DNA of 29,581 nucleotides, taken from positions 1 to 29,581 of the IMG/VR virus record IMGVR_UViG_3300033571_001037; one strand, given 5' to 3'. Under the pieces are notes generated by a model. That model made no database searches, had not been told where the DNA came from, and saw only the letters and a list, made by a program, of their open reading frames with translations. Shown here piece after piece: positions 7,683 through 16,151 of the stretch (positions within the stretch are counted from its first letter, which is position 1; each line of letters begins with the position of its first letter). The translations under genes were made by a program, and so were the position numbers. This stretch comes from a virus.

Positions 7683-8213
7683 TTATATTGATTCCGACCA
7701 GACTGGGATAAACCTGCCATCCTCAGTCTTTGTATATGTAAGTATACCATCCCCCATACGCCGTGTCAACTCTTGTTTTGAGGGAGTAATATCATTAGTA
7801 ATTAATCTATCATTCCTTGGCCTACCCATGTGATAGGAAGCCAGTATATCTCGCAGCTCTCTGACCTGTGATTCAGAATAGTAGGACCTTACCTGCCATC
7901 CAGTCTTTCCGCCCTTCTGTGAGCCTGTGGGGGCTGGAATGATGCCTCTACGCATGAGTGACGGCATATACTTTTTATGCCTATTTACTAGGTCTGCCGT
8001 CTCTCCTACAGTGTAGGCTCTTTCACGATTCTTCTTAAAATCATTAATCAAACAGCTCTCAATTCTGTCTTCAATAATGTTATAAACAGACATAATTCCA
8101 TTAGACCTATTGAGGTGGTGTATTCTGACAAGGTATCCGTTTAAGAACCAAACCTTTTTGTTGCCAGGAATTACTGGAGAGTTGTTATACTCTTCCCTAG
8201 TCCTATAAGCCAT
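7683..8213 (-). CDS. MerR/HTH-like DNA-binding protein
   Basis: This 176-residue basic protein has a helix-turn-helix-like segment in the middle: AYTVGETADLVNRHKKYMPS with MRRGIIPAP, the layout of MerR/excisionase-type winged helices (first helix, turn, 'R.G.IP' wing), followed by a recognition-like YYSESQVRELRDIL helix. It could be a transcription regulator or a replication-origin protein; its place between tail and replication modules suits either. A TTG-started frame reaches 8234, but the ATG at 8213 (MAYRTREE) is one base after the preceding stop (TAAGATG), so I prefer that start. DNA binding is likely; the target is unknown. Confidence 0.75.
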   Translation of the reverse strand: MAYRTREEYNNSPVIPGNKKVWFLNGYLVRIHHLNRSNGIMSVYNIIEDRIESCLINDFKKNRERAYTVGETADLVNRHKKYMPSLMRRGIIPAPTGSQKGGKTGWQVRSYYSESQVRELRDILASYHMGRPRNDRLITNDITPSKQELTRRMGDGILTYTKTEDGRFIPVWSESI

Positions 8214-8214
8214 C

Positions 8215-8658
8215 TTAGTTTGGAATACCGACAATAATTAGGTTAACCCCAACAGATGCCGATCCGCTTGCATTAACCTTTACAATACCCTCAACACGAG
8301 AGGTTGTTACTGACTTAAGGATTACTGAAACGTTTCTTCCTGCTGGAGTATCTCCTACGTTTACAGGAGTGGCCGTTGCAACAGGAGCGTACTTGTAATC
8401 GGCAGGAAAATTGTAGGAAAATGGCTGCTCTTGACCAGCTGTAACTGTTGAGCTTGTATATACATCTATGTATGCAGCATTAATCTTAACCCCAGAAGAC
8501 ATAGTGCTTTGCTTGCCATCGGCAGGTGTGTCAATGGTTACGTATCTATTGTTTGTAGGCGATAGTTGCTGTGAAATATCATTAATTGCTTCTGCAATCT
8601 GATATATGTAGGATAGGTCAATTGGCTGACCTCGTTCTGGTAGTGGTATTCTTGACAT
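8215..8658 (-). CDS. Minor tail / tail-tip protein (147 aa)
   Basis: The product has a short helical N-terminus (LSYIYQIAEAINDISQQL, about 15-32) of the kind used for trimer formation or attachment, then a beta-rich domain (INAAYIDVYTSSTVTAG to the end VNLIIVGIPN) that is probably a jelly-roll or similar tail-tip fold. It follows the fibre-like genes and precedes replication genes, so it is the last structural gene of the cluster. It has its own extended -10 promoter and an AGGAG site four bases before the ATG. I do not recognise a specific family; a receptor-contacting or decoration role is inference. Confidence 0.7.
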   Translation of the reverse strand: MSRIPLPERGQPIDLSYIYQIAEAINDISQQLSPTNNRYVTIDTPADGKQSTMSSGVKINAAYIDVYTSSTVTAGQEQPFSYNFPADYKYAPVATATPVNVGDTPAGRNVSVILKSVTTSRVEGIVKVNASGSASVGVNLIIVGIPN

Positions 8659-8667
8659 AGTTCTCCT

Positions 8668-8696
8668 ATTATATCATTAATCAGTCTGTAGTGCAA
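8668..8696 (-). promoter_or_regulatory. Extended -10 promoter before the last tail gene
   Basis: The minus strand reads TTGCAC (8691-8696), 17 bases, then TATAAT (8668-8673) preceded by TGA. The -10 lies only 9 bases from the ATG at 8658, so the predicted start point is 3-4 bases before the ATG. The AGGAG ribosome site would then be mostly upstream of the start point and useful only to read-through transcripts. Confidence 0.65.
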
Positions 8697-8701
8697 GCCT
8701 G

Positions 8702-9163
8702 CTAGGTAGTGCTAATTACTCCATTAGTTGCTGCTATAGTCATGGAGTCTAGTCTAACACGTGGGACAGACATTGTTTGTATCCAGATTTGAGCAGAAAC
8801 CATTGCTGCTGGGATAGGGATTGTAACTAGGTTTCCTGAAACTGTAGCAATGTACCCTGGCAGTCCAACAGATCCTGGGCTTGAGCCCCAGGCTACATAA
8901 ACGTCGTAGCTTATTGGAATTGGACTAGGCTCTGTTGCCCAAGACACCGTCAGGAATCCAGGGCTCTTTGTTATGGCCATGGTGGAATACTCTGAAGGCT
9001 TTAGTGGAACTGGAGAAATTAAGTGTTGTGCAGACCAGTGCGAGAATCTATTTCGGTCCTCAGAGACAATCCTGTATCTAACCACATACTTGCCAAGCCC
9101 TGAATTGATTGGTGGTAGCTGTGTCTTTGAAAATATTGCTTTCTTGATTCCAGTATCTGACAC
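8702..9163 (-). CDS. Minor tail protein with a fibronectin III-like domain
   Basis: This 153-residue beta-rich protein has an FN3-like pattern: YVVRYRIVSEDRNRFSHWSA, then a segment with a strand Trp (FLTVSWATEP), then YDVYVAWG and a final IWIQTMS strand. FN3-like modules are frequent in siphovirus tail tips and may bind surface carbohydrates. The start is GTG at 9163, overlapping the previous TAG stop by one base (TAGTG). It lies among other tail-tip genes. FN3 assignment is by pattern and is moderate. Confidence 0.72.
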   Translation of the reverse strand: MSDTGIKKAIFSKTQLPPINSGLGKYVVRYRIVSEDRNRFSHWSAQHLISPVPLKPSEYSTMAITKSPGFLTVSWATEPSPIPISYDVYVAWGSSPGSVGLPGYIATVSGNLVTIPIPAAMVSAQIWIQTMSVPRVRLDSMTIAATNGVISTT

Positions 9164-10521
9164 TATCTCACATCCATTGCAAGTCTAAATTCTAGGAGGT
9201 TGCTTGAGTTAGCAGCCTTTATAATTGGAAGACCTGTGTCATTTTTAACAACTGTGTATCCAGTTAATCCATATAGAGGATTGTCTGCTGTGAGATTTTC
9301 TAGCCTAATAGCGTCAAGAGCTACATAGTAATCGTCTGAATAAGAAGAGCCGCTCAGAATCGACGAATAAATTTTTACAACTCTAACAGAGGACCATAAA
9401 AATCCTCCGCTCTTTTCTAGGTTTTCGAGCTTTTGACTCTTTACAAAATACCTATTAGAGTTAAAGTTATCTGCGACCGAAGTTAAATGCATTTTCATTC
9501 TTGCGTATTGCGGAGTGGTTGCACCTTCTTCATTAGAAAACTCTATAATAATTTTAACGTCACTTGGATTTAGACTATTCTCATCTTTATTGATAAGGGC
9601 AAAAGCAACTCTAATTTCATCTTGCCCAGAGTTTCTATCTAATGGTACGGTAGTTCCTGCCAGGCGAACATGTGTTGAATTTCCAGAGTTAATGGTAAGG
9701 TTGCTTCCAGTACCTTCAACAGATGAAGTGTCACCCCTCATAAAAATTGTATTATTTAAAAATCTTGGTCGCTCGTTTCTGGCAACTTTTATAATGCTAT
9801 TTAAAACTGAGTTGTCTGCATTTGCCTCAAATACTTTTTCTGGGACATTGATAGATCCAGCAGCTCCTCCGTCTGGAATAACCCCATTAATTTTATCAAG
9901 TGAGTCTGGATAAAAAGGAATTGCTGTTGCAGCTCCAGAGGTTGGACGATACTCCCAGTTTTCAGCATTGCCAAAGGCATACAAAACTTTGCTGTCTGTT
10001 GTTCCAGCAGATGGGTTAGATCCAGCAGAGTAGATTCCTAGCTCAGTAATTTCATATCTTTCTTCTGTAGGCAACTGGGCTGTTAGCACAATGTTGGATA
10101 CTGTTTTTGTTGCAAGCCCTCCTGCAGTGTATGCCCCAGTAGCTGAACTGTTTACAGTAAAACTAGTGCTATTTGCTGAAGCGACTATAGCATTCTTAAT
10201 ATTAAAAGCTAAAACATTTGTTCCAGTGATAGTTATTTGATCGCCAATTTGAAAAGTATTGTTAGCCGTATAAGTAATGGCTGTTCCGTTTGATGCGACA
10301 TTTGTAATTGTCGCCTGCTCTACATCAGAGACGTATCCCCTAGAAATAATCGGTGCTCTAAACATTTCAAAGTCTAGTGATTCTTTTTCTGAATAATCTC
10401 CAAATGCGTCTCCAGAATCTAGAGGCACTGCACCAGAGCCAAAAGCAATAAAAGATGCCATGGCAGGTGCCTGGCCAATAAGGTATTTGGCAAGAATATT
10501 TTTACCAGTATTAGTTAACAT
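9163..10521 (-). CDS. Minor tail protein (452 aa)
   Basis: The N-terminus (NTGKNILAKYLIGQAPAMAS, then FIAFGSGA) is a pattern I associate with phage minor tail proteins that sit at the tail tip, followed by RYEITELGIYSAG near 155-167. Residues about 69-138 look like an inserted beta module. The C-terminal half is beta-rich (RVAFALINKDENSLNPSDVKI; MKMHLTSVADNFNSNRYFVK) and could form a carbohydrate-binding jelly roll. The ATG directly follows the previous stop (TAAATG). It probably anchors or forms part of the receptor-binding apparatus; exact role unknown. Confidence 0.78.
   Translation of the reverse strand: MLTNTGKNILAKYLIGQAPAMASFIAFGSGAVPLDSGDAFGDYSEKESLDFEMFRAPIISRGYVSDVEQATITNVASNGTAITYTANNTFQIGDQITITGTNVLAFNIKNAIVASANSTSFTVNSSATGAYTAGGLATKTVSNIVLTAQLPTEERYEITELGIYSAGSNPSAGTTDSKVLYAFGNAENWEYRPTSGAATAIPFYPDSLDKINGVIPDGGAAGSINVPEKVFEANADNSVLNSIIKVARNERPRFLNNTIFMRGDTSSVEGTGSNLTINSGNSTHVRLAGTTVPLDRNSGQDEIRVAFALINKDENSLNPSDVKIIIEFSNEEGATTPQYARMKMHLTSVADNFNSNRYFVKSQKLENLEKSGGFLWSSVRVVKIYSSILSGSSYSDDYYVALDAIRLENLTADNPLYGLTGYTVVKNDTGLPIIKAANSSNLLEFRLAMDVR
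10108..10317 (-). other. Inserted beta module in the minor tail protein
   Basis: Codons for residues about 69-138 encode a self-contained module: TITNVASNGTAITYTANNTF, a GDQITITG turn, then FTVNSSATGAYTAGG. This 'NGT.TYTA.N.F..GD.ITITG ... FTV....TG.YT.GG' pattern recurs in many unrelated phage fibre and virion proteins. It interrupts the otherwise continuous text from SRGYVSDVE to VSNIVLTAQLP, so it looks like a domain insertion. Confidence 0.6.
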
Positions 10522-11076
10522 TTAGCTTTCTTCCTGTTCGCTATCTATATATATTGTATCATTAAAGATGGTTCCACGACTAAGGACTTGGACCTCTACC
10601 CGCTCATCTTCTGCCAAGTTAATTAGATTAATCACTAAATCCCTGGTGTTTGGATCTATGTAGACTGTTGTTCCTTCTGGACCAAGGCCCACGGCAGGGA
10701 TATATTGCTCTAGCTTAATAGAAAAGTTATTAAAAAATGCGTTGCCCAAGTTTTGCAGGGCAATTAGGGTCTGCGGACTATACCTAATGGCTAAGCTAGA
10801 AAGATTTTTAATTGGCCTGTAGTTTACCGTCTGTCCATTTACAATGTCGTTTCTTGTTATTTCAATTAGTTCCTGTGCCGCAATATCTTCAAAAGCAAGA
10901 AACGCAAGCATGTCTACTGGCACATCAAGATCGCTATTAATTAGGATGTCTGGTGTTGCAATCTTTATGGGCGGAGTTAGTGTGCTCCTGCTTCTTGGCG
11001 TTACTGGCTGTGCAGGAATTGCACTAACTGCAGGTCCAGGATTATATCCGTCAACGAAGCCTCCAGAATTTGTCAT
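10522..11076 (-). CDS. Minor tail protein, unknown (184 aa)
   Basis: The N-terminal 45 residues are Gly/Pro-rich and low in structure (GYNPGPAVSAIPAQPVTPRS), followed by an alternating strand/helix domain (DMLAFLAFEDIAAQELIEIT; NFSIKLEQYIPAVGLG; RDLVINLINLAEDERVEVQV) and an acidic end (DSEQEES). It starts at a TAATG overlap with the tail hub gene and its stop directly abuts the next ATG. A tail-tip structural or linker protein is likely by position; no family recognised. Confidence 0.7.
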   Translation of the reverse strand: MTNSGGFVDGYNPGPAVSAIPAQPVTPRSRSTLTPPIKIATPDILINSDLDVPVDMLAFLAFEDIAAQELIEITRNDIVNGQTVNYRPIKNLSSLAIRYSPQTLIALQNLGNAFFNNFSIKLEQYIPAVGLGPEGTTVYIDPNTRDLVINLINLAEDERVEVQVLSRGTIFNDTIYIDSEQEES

Positions 11077-14000
11077 TATGCTACCTCACTTAAGAATATA
11101 TTCATTTCAGGACCGCTTGGATTCCTATTGTGTTCAATGTTATAGACAACAAATCTGGTTGTCCTAGAAGCTATTTGATTGTCTCCATCCTGATTCTTGT
11201 AGTCAATTTCTAGGATATCTCCTAGCTGTATAATTGGCATAGAAAAAATTCTTGCACCAACTGCAGACCTAGGCTTCATTAGCTTTGTAATCATCCAAGA
11301 CATCATATCGTTAGCGTCATCTTGTGTTTGAATATACGGAGCAGACAAACTAAACTGATTCTTTCCATAAGTCAGCCTGCTAGTCTTTATATCAAAATAG
11401 TTTTTATCTTCTTTTATTGGTGAGACTATTAACGATCCGTTTCTTAGCTGTGGGTCAGAAAAGTTACTGTTCTTTGAAAAGTAGCTGTCTACAGTTAGCT
11501 CATTGTTTGATTCTTGGGTAAAAGTGATTCCCTGAATTAATAGGCCATTGCCACTAGCAGAGTCTAGACTTAGAACTGTGTCAGTTGCATTAAAGATTAA
11601 GAACTCCGCACCATATGCCCCTGCCATAAAACCAGAAACGGTGTAGCCTTTTAGCCTGTTGAATGTTGGGGCAAGTCTTGCATATAGCGCTGGATATGCC
11701 AAGTCATACCTAACGTTAAAGTATGACGCCTCTCTCATAATGGTTCCAAACTCTTCAAAATAAATATCATATTCTGGCGGTTGGGATGGGCTGATCCCAG
11801 AAAGATATGAGCCCTGAATGATACCACCCAAAGCATACTTTCTAAAAGAGTCATTAAGGTTAATTTCATTTGTTGTGAAGATTTTGTTTGATGGAAGATT
11901 AAGGTCTGTTCCAGTATTTTGAGAATAATTTTTTGTAATAGCAAAAACATTTTCAAACATAGCTCTAGCTCCACCACGAACAAAGAGTGCCATATTGTTG
12001 TAAACTGGTAGTGGGTCTACATCGTCTACAATCTGCACTAAGCTATTATTTACATAAAGATAGAATCTTCTAAGATTTCCAATATCCTGGTACTCTACTG
12101 AGAGATCATAAACCGTAGGCTTTTCTTCGTTAAGCATTCTAGACTGACCAACAAGAGTGCCACTATCTACTGTAACACCGATGTAATCTGACCAAAGCTT
12201 AATAGGAATGGCTTCAGAATTTGAGCCAACTATTTTATAGAAAAGAATGTCGTTAATATTTGCTTCTTCGTAATCGTCAATATTGCTTTCAGTTAAAGCA
12301 GCAATCTCAAAGTAGTACCCCACATTTGTATTTGGATTGACCATTACCCCTAGTCCTGCAGATGAGCCACCAATGCTAAGGCTCTTGTCTGGCTTTGTGC
12401 CAGTTACGGTATACATAGGACTTACTCCAGATGGAGTCTGGGTTCTTATGTTGCTGTTTTCCTGTCTGCCAACTAACCTAAGCCTAGTTCCAAAATGCTT
12501 GTAGCTATTTGTCAATGGCTTATAGACATAAGAAACGTAGTCAACGGGATTTTCTGTACTAAAAAAGTTTCCGCCAGTAAAGACTAGTGCCGATGACTGG
12601 ATTGTTCCTGTTTGGGTAGAAAGCATTCTATTAACGTCAGACTCTTTGTTGTAGGTTCCGCTTAAAAAGTTTTTAATTATTCCATTTCTTAAGGTTCTTG
12701 TGGCAGTAGCTGGTGAAAGCCCAGCATTAAGAATATCTGTTGTTCCAGAAAACTCTTGGGATCCAAAAAGATATTTGCTTTGCATTTTGCATCCTCTAAC
12801 GTTTTCGTTATCAGACCAATATGGATTTAGTCCAGAATAGTGATACACAGGCTTAGTGCCAAACTGACCTCTACCATGCTTAGCAACTGCACCATTTTTA
12901 AGTCTAGTTACGCCCTGCACAACTTCATAGTTTGGCTCTGAGTAAATTCTTACAAGTCCTGTAGGATAAATTTTTCCACCAAACGGAAGTTTAGAAAAAT
13001 ATCTTTGATACTCTTGTGTACTTGAAACCCAAACATTGCTGCCATCATCGTATTCTGATTGTGCTAGTCCAGGGATACTATACTGCACGGCATCAAACTT
13101 TATAACTTCGCCATTAGAGTAGAAGTATCCATTGTGTCTGCTTAGCCAGTATACCCCCTCGCCAAGGTCCATTGTATTGTTTATAACAATATGATTAACA
13201 ACTGACGGAACGCTATCGCCTAGCTCTGAGTTAAGTGGTATAGCGCTAAGAATATAATTAGACTGATCTGCAGTTTGATCATTTCTAGACCTGATATTTT
13301 CTTCTGGCGCAACCCGCCAAAGCTCTGCTGGCTCATATACCCATGACTTATCTCTATCTAAAAGAGACGCTTGCTGGATAGAGCCATAAGTTCTTTTAAT
13401 GTGTCTAGCTGTATACTGAATAACTCCATCGTTAAATACAGAGTTTTGCTGTGAAGTAATTTCAATAATGTTGGAAAGTTCTGAGGAGTCTACGTGTACT
13501 GAATTAACAAGTTGGCCTTGCTTGTTTTCTAGGATGCCGCTATCATAAGAATCTGAAGACCCCCTCAGCACCATGTCCGTCGCACGGTCTTCCGTAGAAG
13601 GCATTATGAAGCCCTTGCTCATAACAACAAAATTATTGTATTCGTCAAAGAACATTGCAGATTGTGTTGAAATTGCTAAGTCTTGCAGAACTTGGGCAAT
13701 TGTGTAGTCTGGAGGTACAAAGAAAAATGGAATGACCGCCTCTGACTCATTAGGCAATCTTTTAAAGGTATAGTTAGAAAATCCGATATAGTCTAGCAAA
13801 GTTGAGACAGCATAGCTTAAAGAAACGTTTGTTAGCAATAGTTGCGGTGCTGACAAGAACTCAAAGTAAAAATATAAGTCTCTTAGGGATAGCGAGACTT
13901 TCCTAGTCGAGTTATCTATTTCTGGAAAGCCTTCAGCATACATTGTCTTTATTGGAATATAGTAATCAAAAATGCCACCGAGTTCATTTGCAGCGTTAGT

Positions 14001-15488
14001 AGTTTCTACATTGGCAATAATCTCATAAAACTTAATCTGAGTATTCTGAATAATGTATGGAGCAATAATGCTTTTTGTGTTTGTTCTAACAAAGGCTTGA
14101 TCATAATCAAATATGCTAATAGAACCTGTTGATGCAAGCAGTTGTCCTACTGGCATTCCGCTTACTCCTAGGTCAGATGCTGCTTTTTTAATAGAATACT
14201 CTACGGTCTTGTCCGAGATATCTGCAACTAGCCTTGGAGACATTTCAATTAAATCAAAGGTGGAGTCAGCCTTGTTCATTGTTTCTACTACAACTCTCAT
14301 TCCAGAGATATACTGAAACTCACGGTACTTGCTTCTTCCGTCTGCCACATCGTAATATATTACTGGGTCTGTTAAGTCTGTAGCATAAGAGGTTGTGCTA
14401 TTTACTGATTCTTCTGCAAGGTACCAGCCATAGTTTGGTACAAAGCTTTCTCTTTCTCCATCTATCCAGATGTAGTATGTTCCTAGGTCTTGCTCGGTAG
14501 CTCTAACCAAATACGCTGCTCCAGTAGGAGCTTCATCTGGTAGCAGCCCAATCGATGTATAAGACCCAGCGTCAAGGAATATGCTCCTGTATCTTTCTGG
14601 AACAATTAGTCCGTAAGCAAGCTCTACGTAACCGTCTGGTCCAATTACGGGAAGCCCATTATTTCTAATACTGTCTTCTGAAAAAGAAAGAGCGGTGGTC
14701 CAAGCGTTGTTTTGCAAATACTGGATTGCCCAAGTTTGTGGCACAGTCTTGTTATTATCTCCAAACAGTGGATCCTGGAAGTCTCCAGATGTTCCTCCAA
14801 ATGGGCCCAAGTCAACAGTTCCAACATTAGTCTGCATCTTTACAATAAGGCGGTTAGCTGGAACTTGATTTTTATAAACAATGAATGGAGCAGCATCTTC
14901 AATATAGTGATTGCCATCTATGGTTTTGTTTGCAACGCCACGCTCAACCGTTGTATCAATAACACCGTCTTGATTTTTGTCTACAGACTCTGTTCTATAA
15001 GAAGTCCAGTACTTAAACTGATCGTCTTTATGTGCCATGTAATACCGTGGTCTTTGTGCCATATTTGCGTTTGTGTGGTGAGAGTAAGCCCCCTCAAAGT
15101 ACCTAAGCTTATTAATTCCAGATCTTGGCCTAAAGCGACCAATGCAGTCTTCTAAAGAATAAAGCATAGACTCTTTTTCTTTAGACGATAAAAATGTTGT
15201 GGGTAACCCAGTATCAGTTATTCCGCCATCAATGACTACGTCAGCATCGGTTGCCCCAGTATAAAACTTACCTTCGTCATTATCGTCATAGGTATTGTAA
15301 AGTGAAGCGTATACGGATCTGTTTAACGGGCTAGGAATTGTAGTGTTTTCGCTTGGCCTGTAGCGATAGTTTCCTATACGTGCAATATTTTCTGGAATGT
15401 TAAGGTTCCATTCGGCAACGACCAACGACCTATTCTGAATAACAGATGATGTCTTTAAGTGTTGTTCTAGCTCTGGGTCTTTAAACAT
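11076..15488 (-). CDS. Large tail hub / adhesin protein (1470 aa) with lectin-like domain
   Basis: This is the second-largest protein in the window and follows the distal tail gene, the place of the Tal/tail-tip hub. The first third has no family I recognise, but includes a DxNxDGxxD calcium-type loop at 170-178. The middle (KVSLSLRDLYFYFEFLSAP, LSYAVSTLLDYIGFSNYTF) resembles hub proteins that form the tail-tip ring. Residues about 985-1185 look like a concanavalin/LamG or DUF1080-type sandwich (FEIAALTES; YDLSVEYQDIGNLRRFYLYV; FENVFAITK), suggesting glycan binding. The C-terminus (QLGDILEIDYKNQDGDNQ, then RFVVYNIEHNRNPSGPEMNI) is typical of baseplate hub ends. ATG immediately follows the upstream TAA. 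No peptidase or lysozyme motif was seen. Confidence 0.82.
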   Translation of the reverse strand: MFKDPELEQHLKTSSVIQNRSLVVAEWNLNIPENIARIGNYRYRPSENTTIPSPLNRSVYASLYNTYDDNDEGKFYTGATDADVVIDGGITDTGLPTTFLSSKEKESMLYSLEDCIGRFRPRSGINKLRYFEGAYSHHTNANMAQRPRYYMAHKDDQFKYWTSYRTESVDKNQDGVIDTTVERGVANKTIDGNHYIEDAAPFIVYKNQVPANRLIVKMQTNVGTVDLGPFGGTSGDFQDPLFGDNNKTVPQTWAIQYLQNNAWTTALSFSEDSIRNNGLPVIGPDGYVELAYGLIVPERYRSIFLDAGSYTSIGLLPDEAPTGAAYLVRATEQDLGTYYIWIDGERESFVPNYGWYLAEESVNSTTSYATDLTDPVIYYDVADGRSKYREFQYISGMRVVVETMNKADSTFDLIEMSPRLVADISDKTVEYSIKKAASDLGVSGMPVGQLLASTGSISIFDYDQAFVRTNTKSIIAPYIIQNTQIKFYEIIANVETTNAANELGGIFDYYIPIKTMYAEGFPEIDNSTRKVSLSLRDLYFYFEFLSAPQLLLTNVSLSYAVSTLLDYIGFSNYTFKRLPNESEAVIPFFFVPPDYTIAQVLQDLAISTQSAMFFDEYNNFVVMSKGFIMPSTEDRATDMVLRGSSDSYDSGILENKQGQLVNSVHVDSSELSNIIEITSQQNSVFNDGVIQYTARHIKRTYGSIQQASLLDRDKSWVYEPAELWRVAPEENIRSRNDQTADQSNYILSAIPLNSELGDSVPSVVNHIVINNTMDLGEGVYWLSRHNGYFYSNGEVIKFDAVQYSIPGLAQSEYDDGSNVWVSSTQEYQRYFSKLPFGGKIYPTGLVRIYSEPNYEVVQGVTRLKNGAVAKHGRGQFGTKPVYHYSGLNPYWSDNENVRGCKMQSKYLFGSQEFSGTTDILNAGLSPATATRTLRNGIIKNFLSGTYNKESDVNRMLSTQTGTIQSSALVFTGGNFFSTENPVDYVSYVYKPLTNSYKHFGTRLRLVGRQENSNIRTQTPSGVSPMYTVTGTKPDKSLSIGGSSAGLGVMVNPNTNVGYYFEIAALTESNIDDYEEANINDILFYKIVGSNSEAIPIKLWSDYIGVTVDSGTLVGQSRMLNEEKPTVYDLSVEYQDIGNLRRFYLYVNNSLVQIVDDVDPLPVYNNMALFVRGGARAMFENVFAITKNYSQNTGTDLNLPSNKIFTTNEINLNDSFRKYALGGIIQGSYLSGISPSQPPEYDIYFEEFGTIMREASYFNVRYDLAYPALYARLAPTFNRLKGYTVSGFMAGAYGAEFLIFNATDTVLSLDSASGNGLLIQGITFTQESNNELTVDSYFSKNSNFSDPQLRNGSLIVSPIKEDKNYFDIKTSRLTYGKNQFSLSAPYIQTQDDANDMMSWMITKLMKPRSAVGARIFSMPIIQLGDILEIDYKNQDGDNQIASRTTRFVVYNIEHNRNPSGPEMNIFLSEVA
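14943..14981 (-). other. DxNxDGxxD calcium-binding-type loop in the tail hub
   Basis: Residues 170-182 read DKNQDGVIDTTVE, matching the DxDxDG core of calcium loops (D170, N172, D174, G175, D178). Position 12 is Val rather than Glu/Asp, so this is not a canonical EF-hand; the dockerin/thrombospondin-like loop type is closer. Confidence 0.5.
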
Positions 15489-16151
15489 TTAGACCTCTTC
15501 CAGGGTAACCTGTATATCCCAAAAGTCAAAGTTGTTAGATCCACGCTTAACTACGGAGTAAGAGAAGTCAGAAATAAACATCTCTATAACCTGACTATAT
15601 TTTGAAAGCTGAAGATAAGCCTGAGCATTGTCTCCAAAGTTTGTGTGCTTATCGTATGACAAGTAAACCCAGAAAGAGCCTTTGTGTTGTTCGTACCAGT
15701 CTAGAATTTCTACCCCTCCTGCACCACCGTCAGTGGTAAACTCATCTTTACTGCCAGTTAGCGTAGATCTCCCAGATGAACTAAAGTTTGGAATAGAGCT
15801 AAACGCTCTAGATGGTAACTTTTCCCAGGAAGTAGCTATAGATAGTTTATCAGCAATATGGTATGAGCGCATTCTTCCATTTATCATTCGCTCACGTTTT
15901 TCAATTCTTTCAGTTTTAAAATCAATAGAGGACCTGTTATCATCTGAAAGTATTAAGAACTGGTCCAAATTTGCCAGGTTAGTTTCTCCTGCAGGATTAG
16001 CCCCAACCTCGTTGCCAGTTGGAACAAAGTATCTTTGCTCTTGTGGTGTTCCAGCTGCGACAATCTGCAATGTGCCAGGATTTTCTGACCAAAGCATGGC
16101 TTGTGGTCTTGCATACTTTTTGCGACCTAATAGATAACTTGGTGTGGCCAT
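15489..16151 (-). CDS. Distal tail protein (Dit-like)
   Basis: This 220-residue protein lies directly between the tape measure and the tail hub, the canonical place of Dit. It is beta-rich, with strands such as FWVYLSYDKHTN and VIEMFISDFSYSVVKRGSNN and the C-terminal FDFWDIQVTLEEV, matching the usual ending in which a tail-tube-like strand describes a 'quantity along the tail'. Dit forms the ring that closes the tail tube and holds the hub. The ATG overlaps the tape measure stop (TAATG) and the TAA is directly followed by the hub ATG. Assignment rests mainly on synteny and size. Confidence 0.72.
   Translation of the reverse strand: MATPSYLLGRKKYARPQAMLWSENPGTLQIVAAGTPQEQRYFVPTGNEVGANPAGETNLANLDQFLILSDDNRSSIDFKTERIEKRERMINGRMRSYHIADKLSIATSWEKLPSRAFSSIPNFSSSGRSTLTGSKDEFTTDGGAGGVEILDWYEQHKGSFWVYLSYDKHTNFGDNAQAYLQLSKYSQVIEMFISDFSYSVVKRGSNNFDFWDIQVTLEEV

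Noticed and set aside
11735-11983. Minus-strand alternate frame of 82 residues inside the tail hub gene
   Set aside because: It lies wholly within the hub coding sequence in another frame, with no ribosome site and a low-complexity, Leu-rich product.
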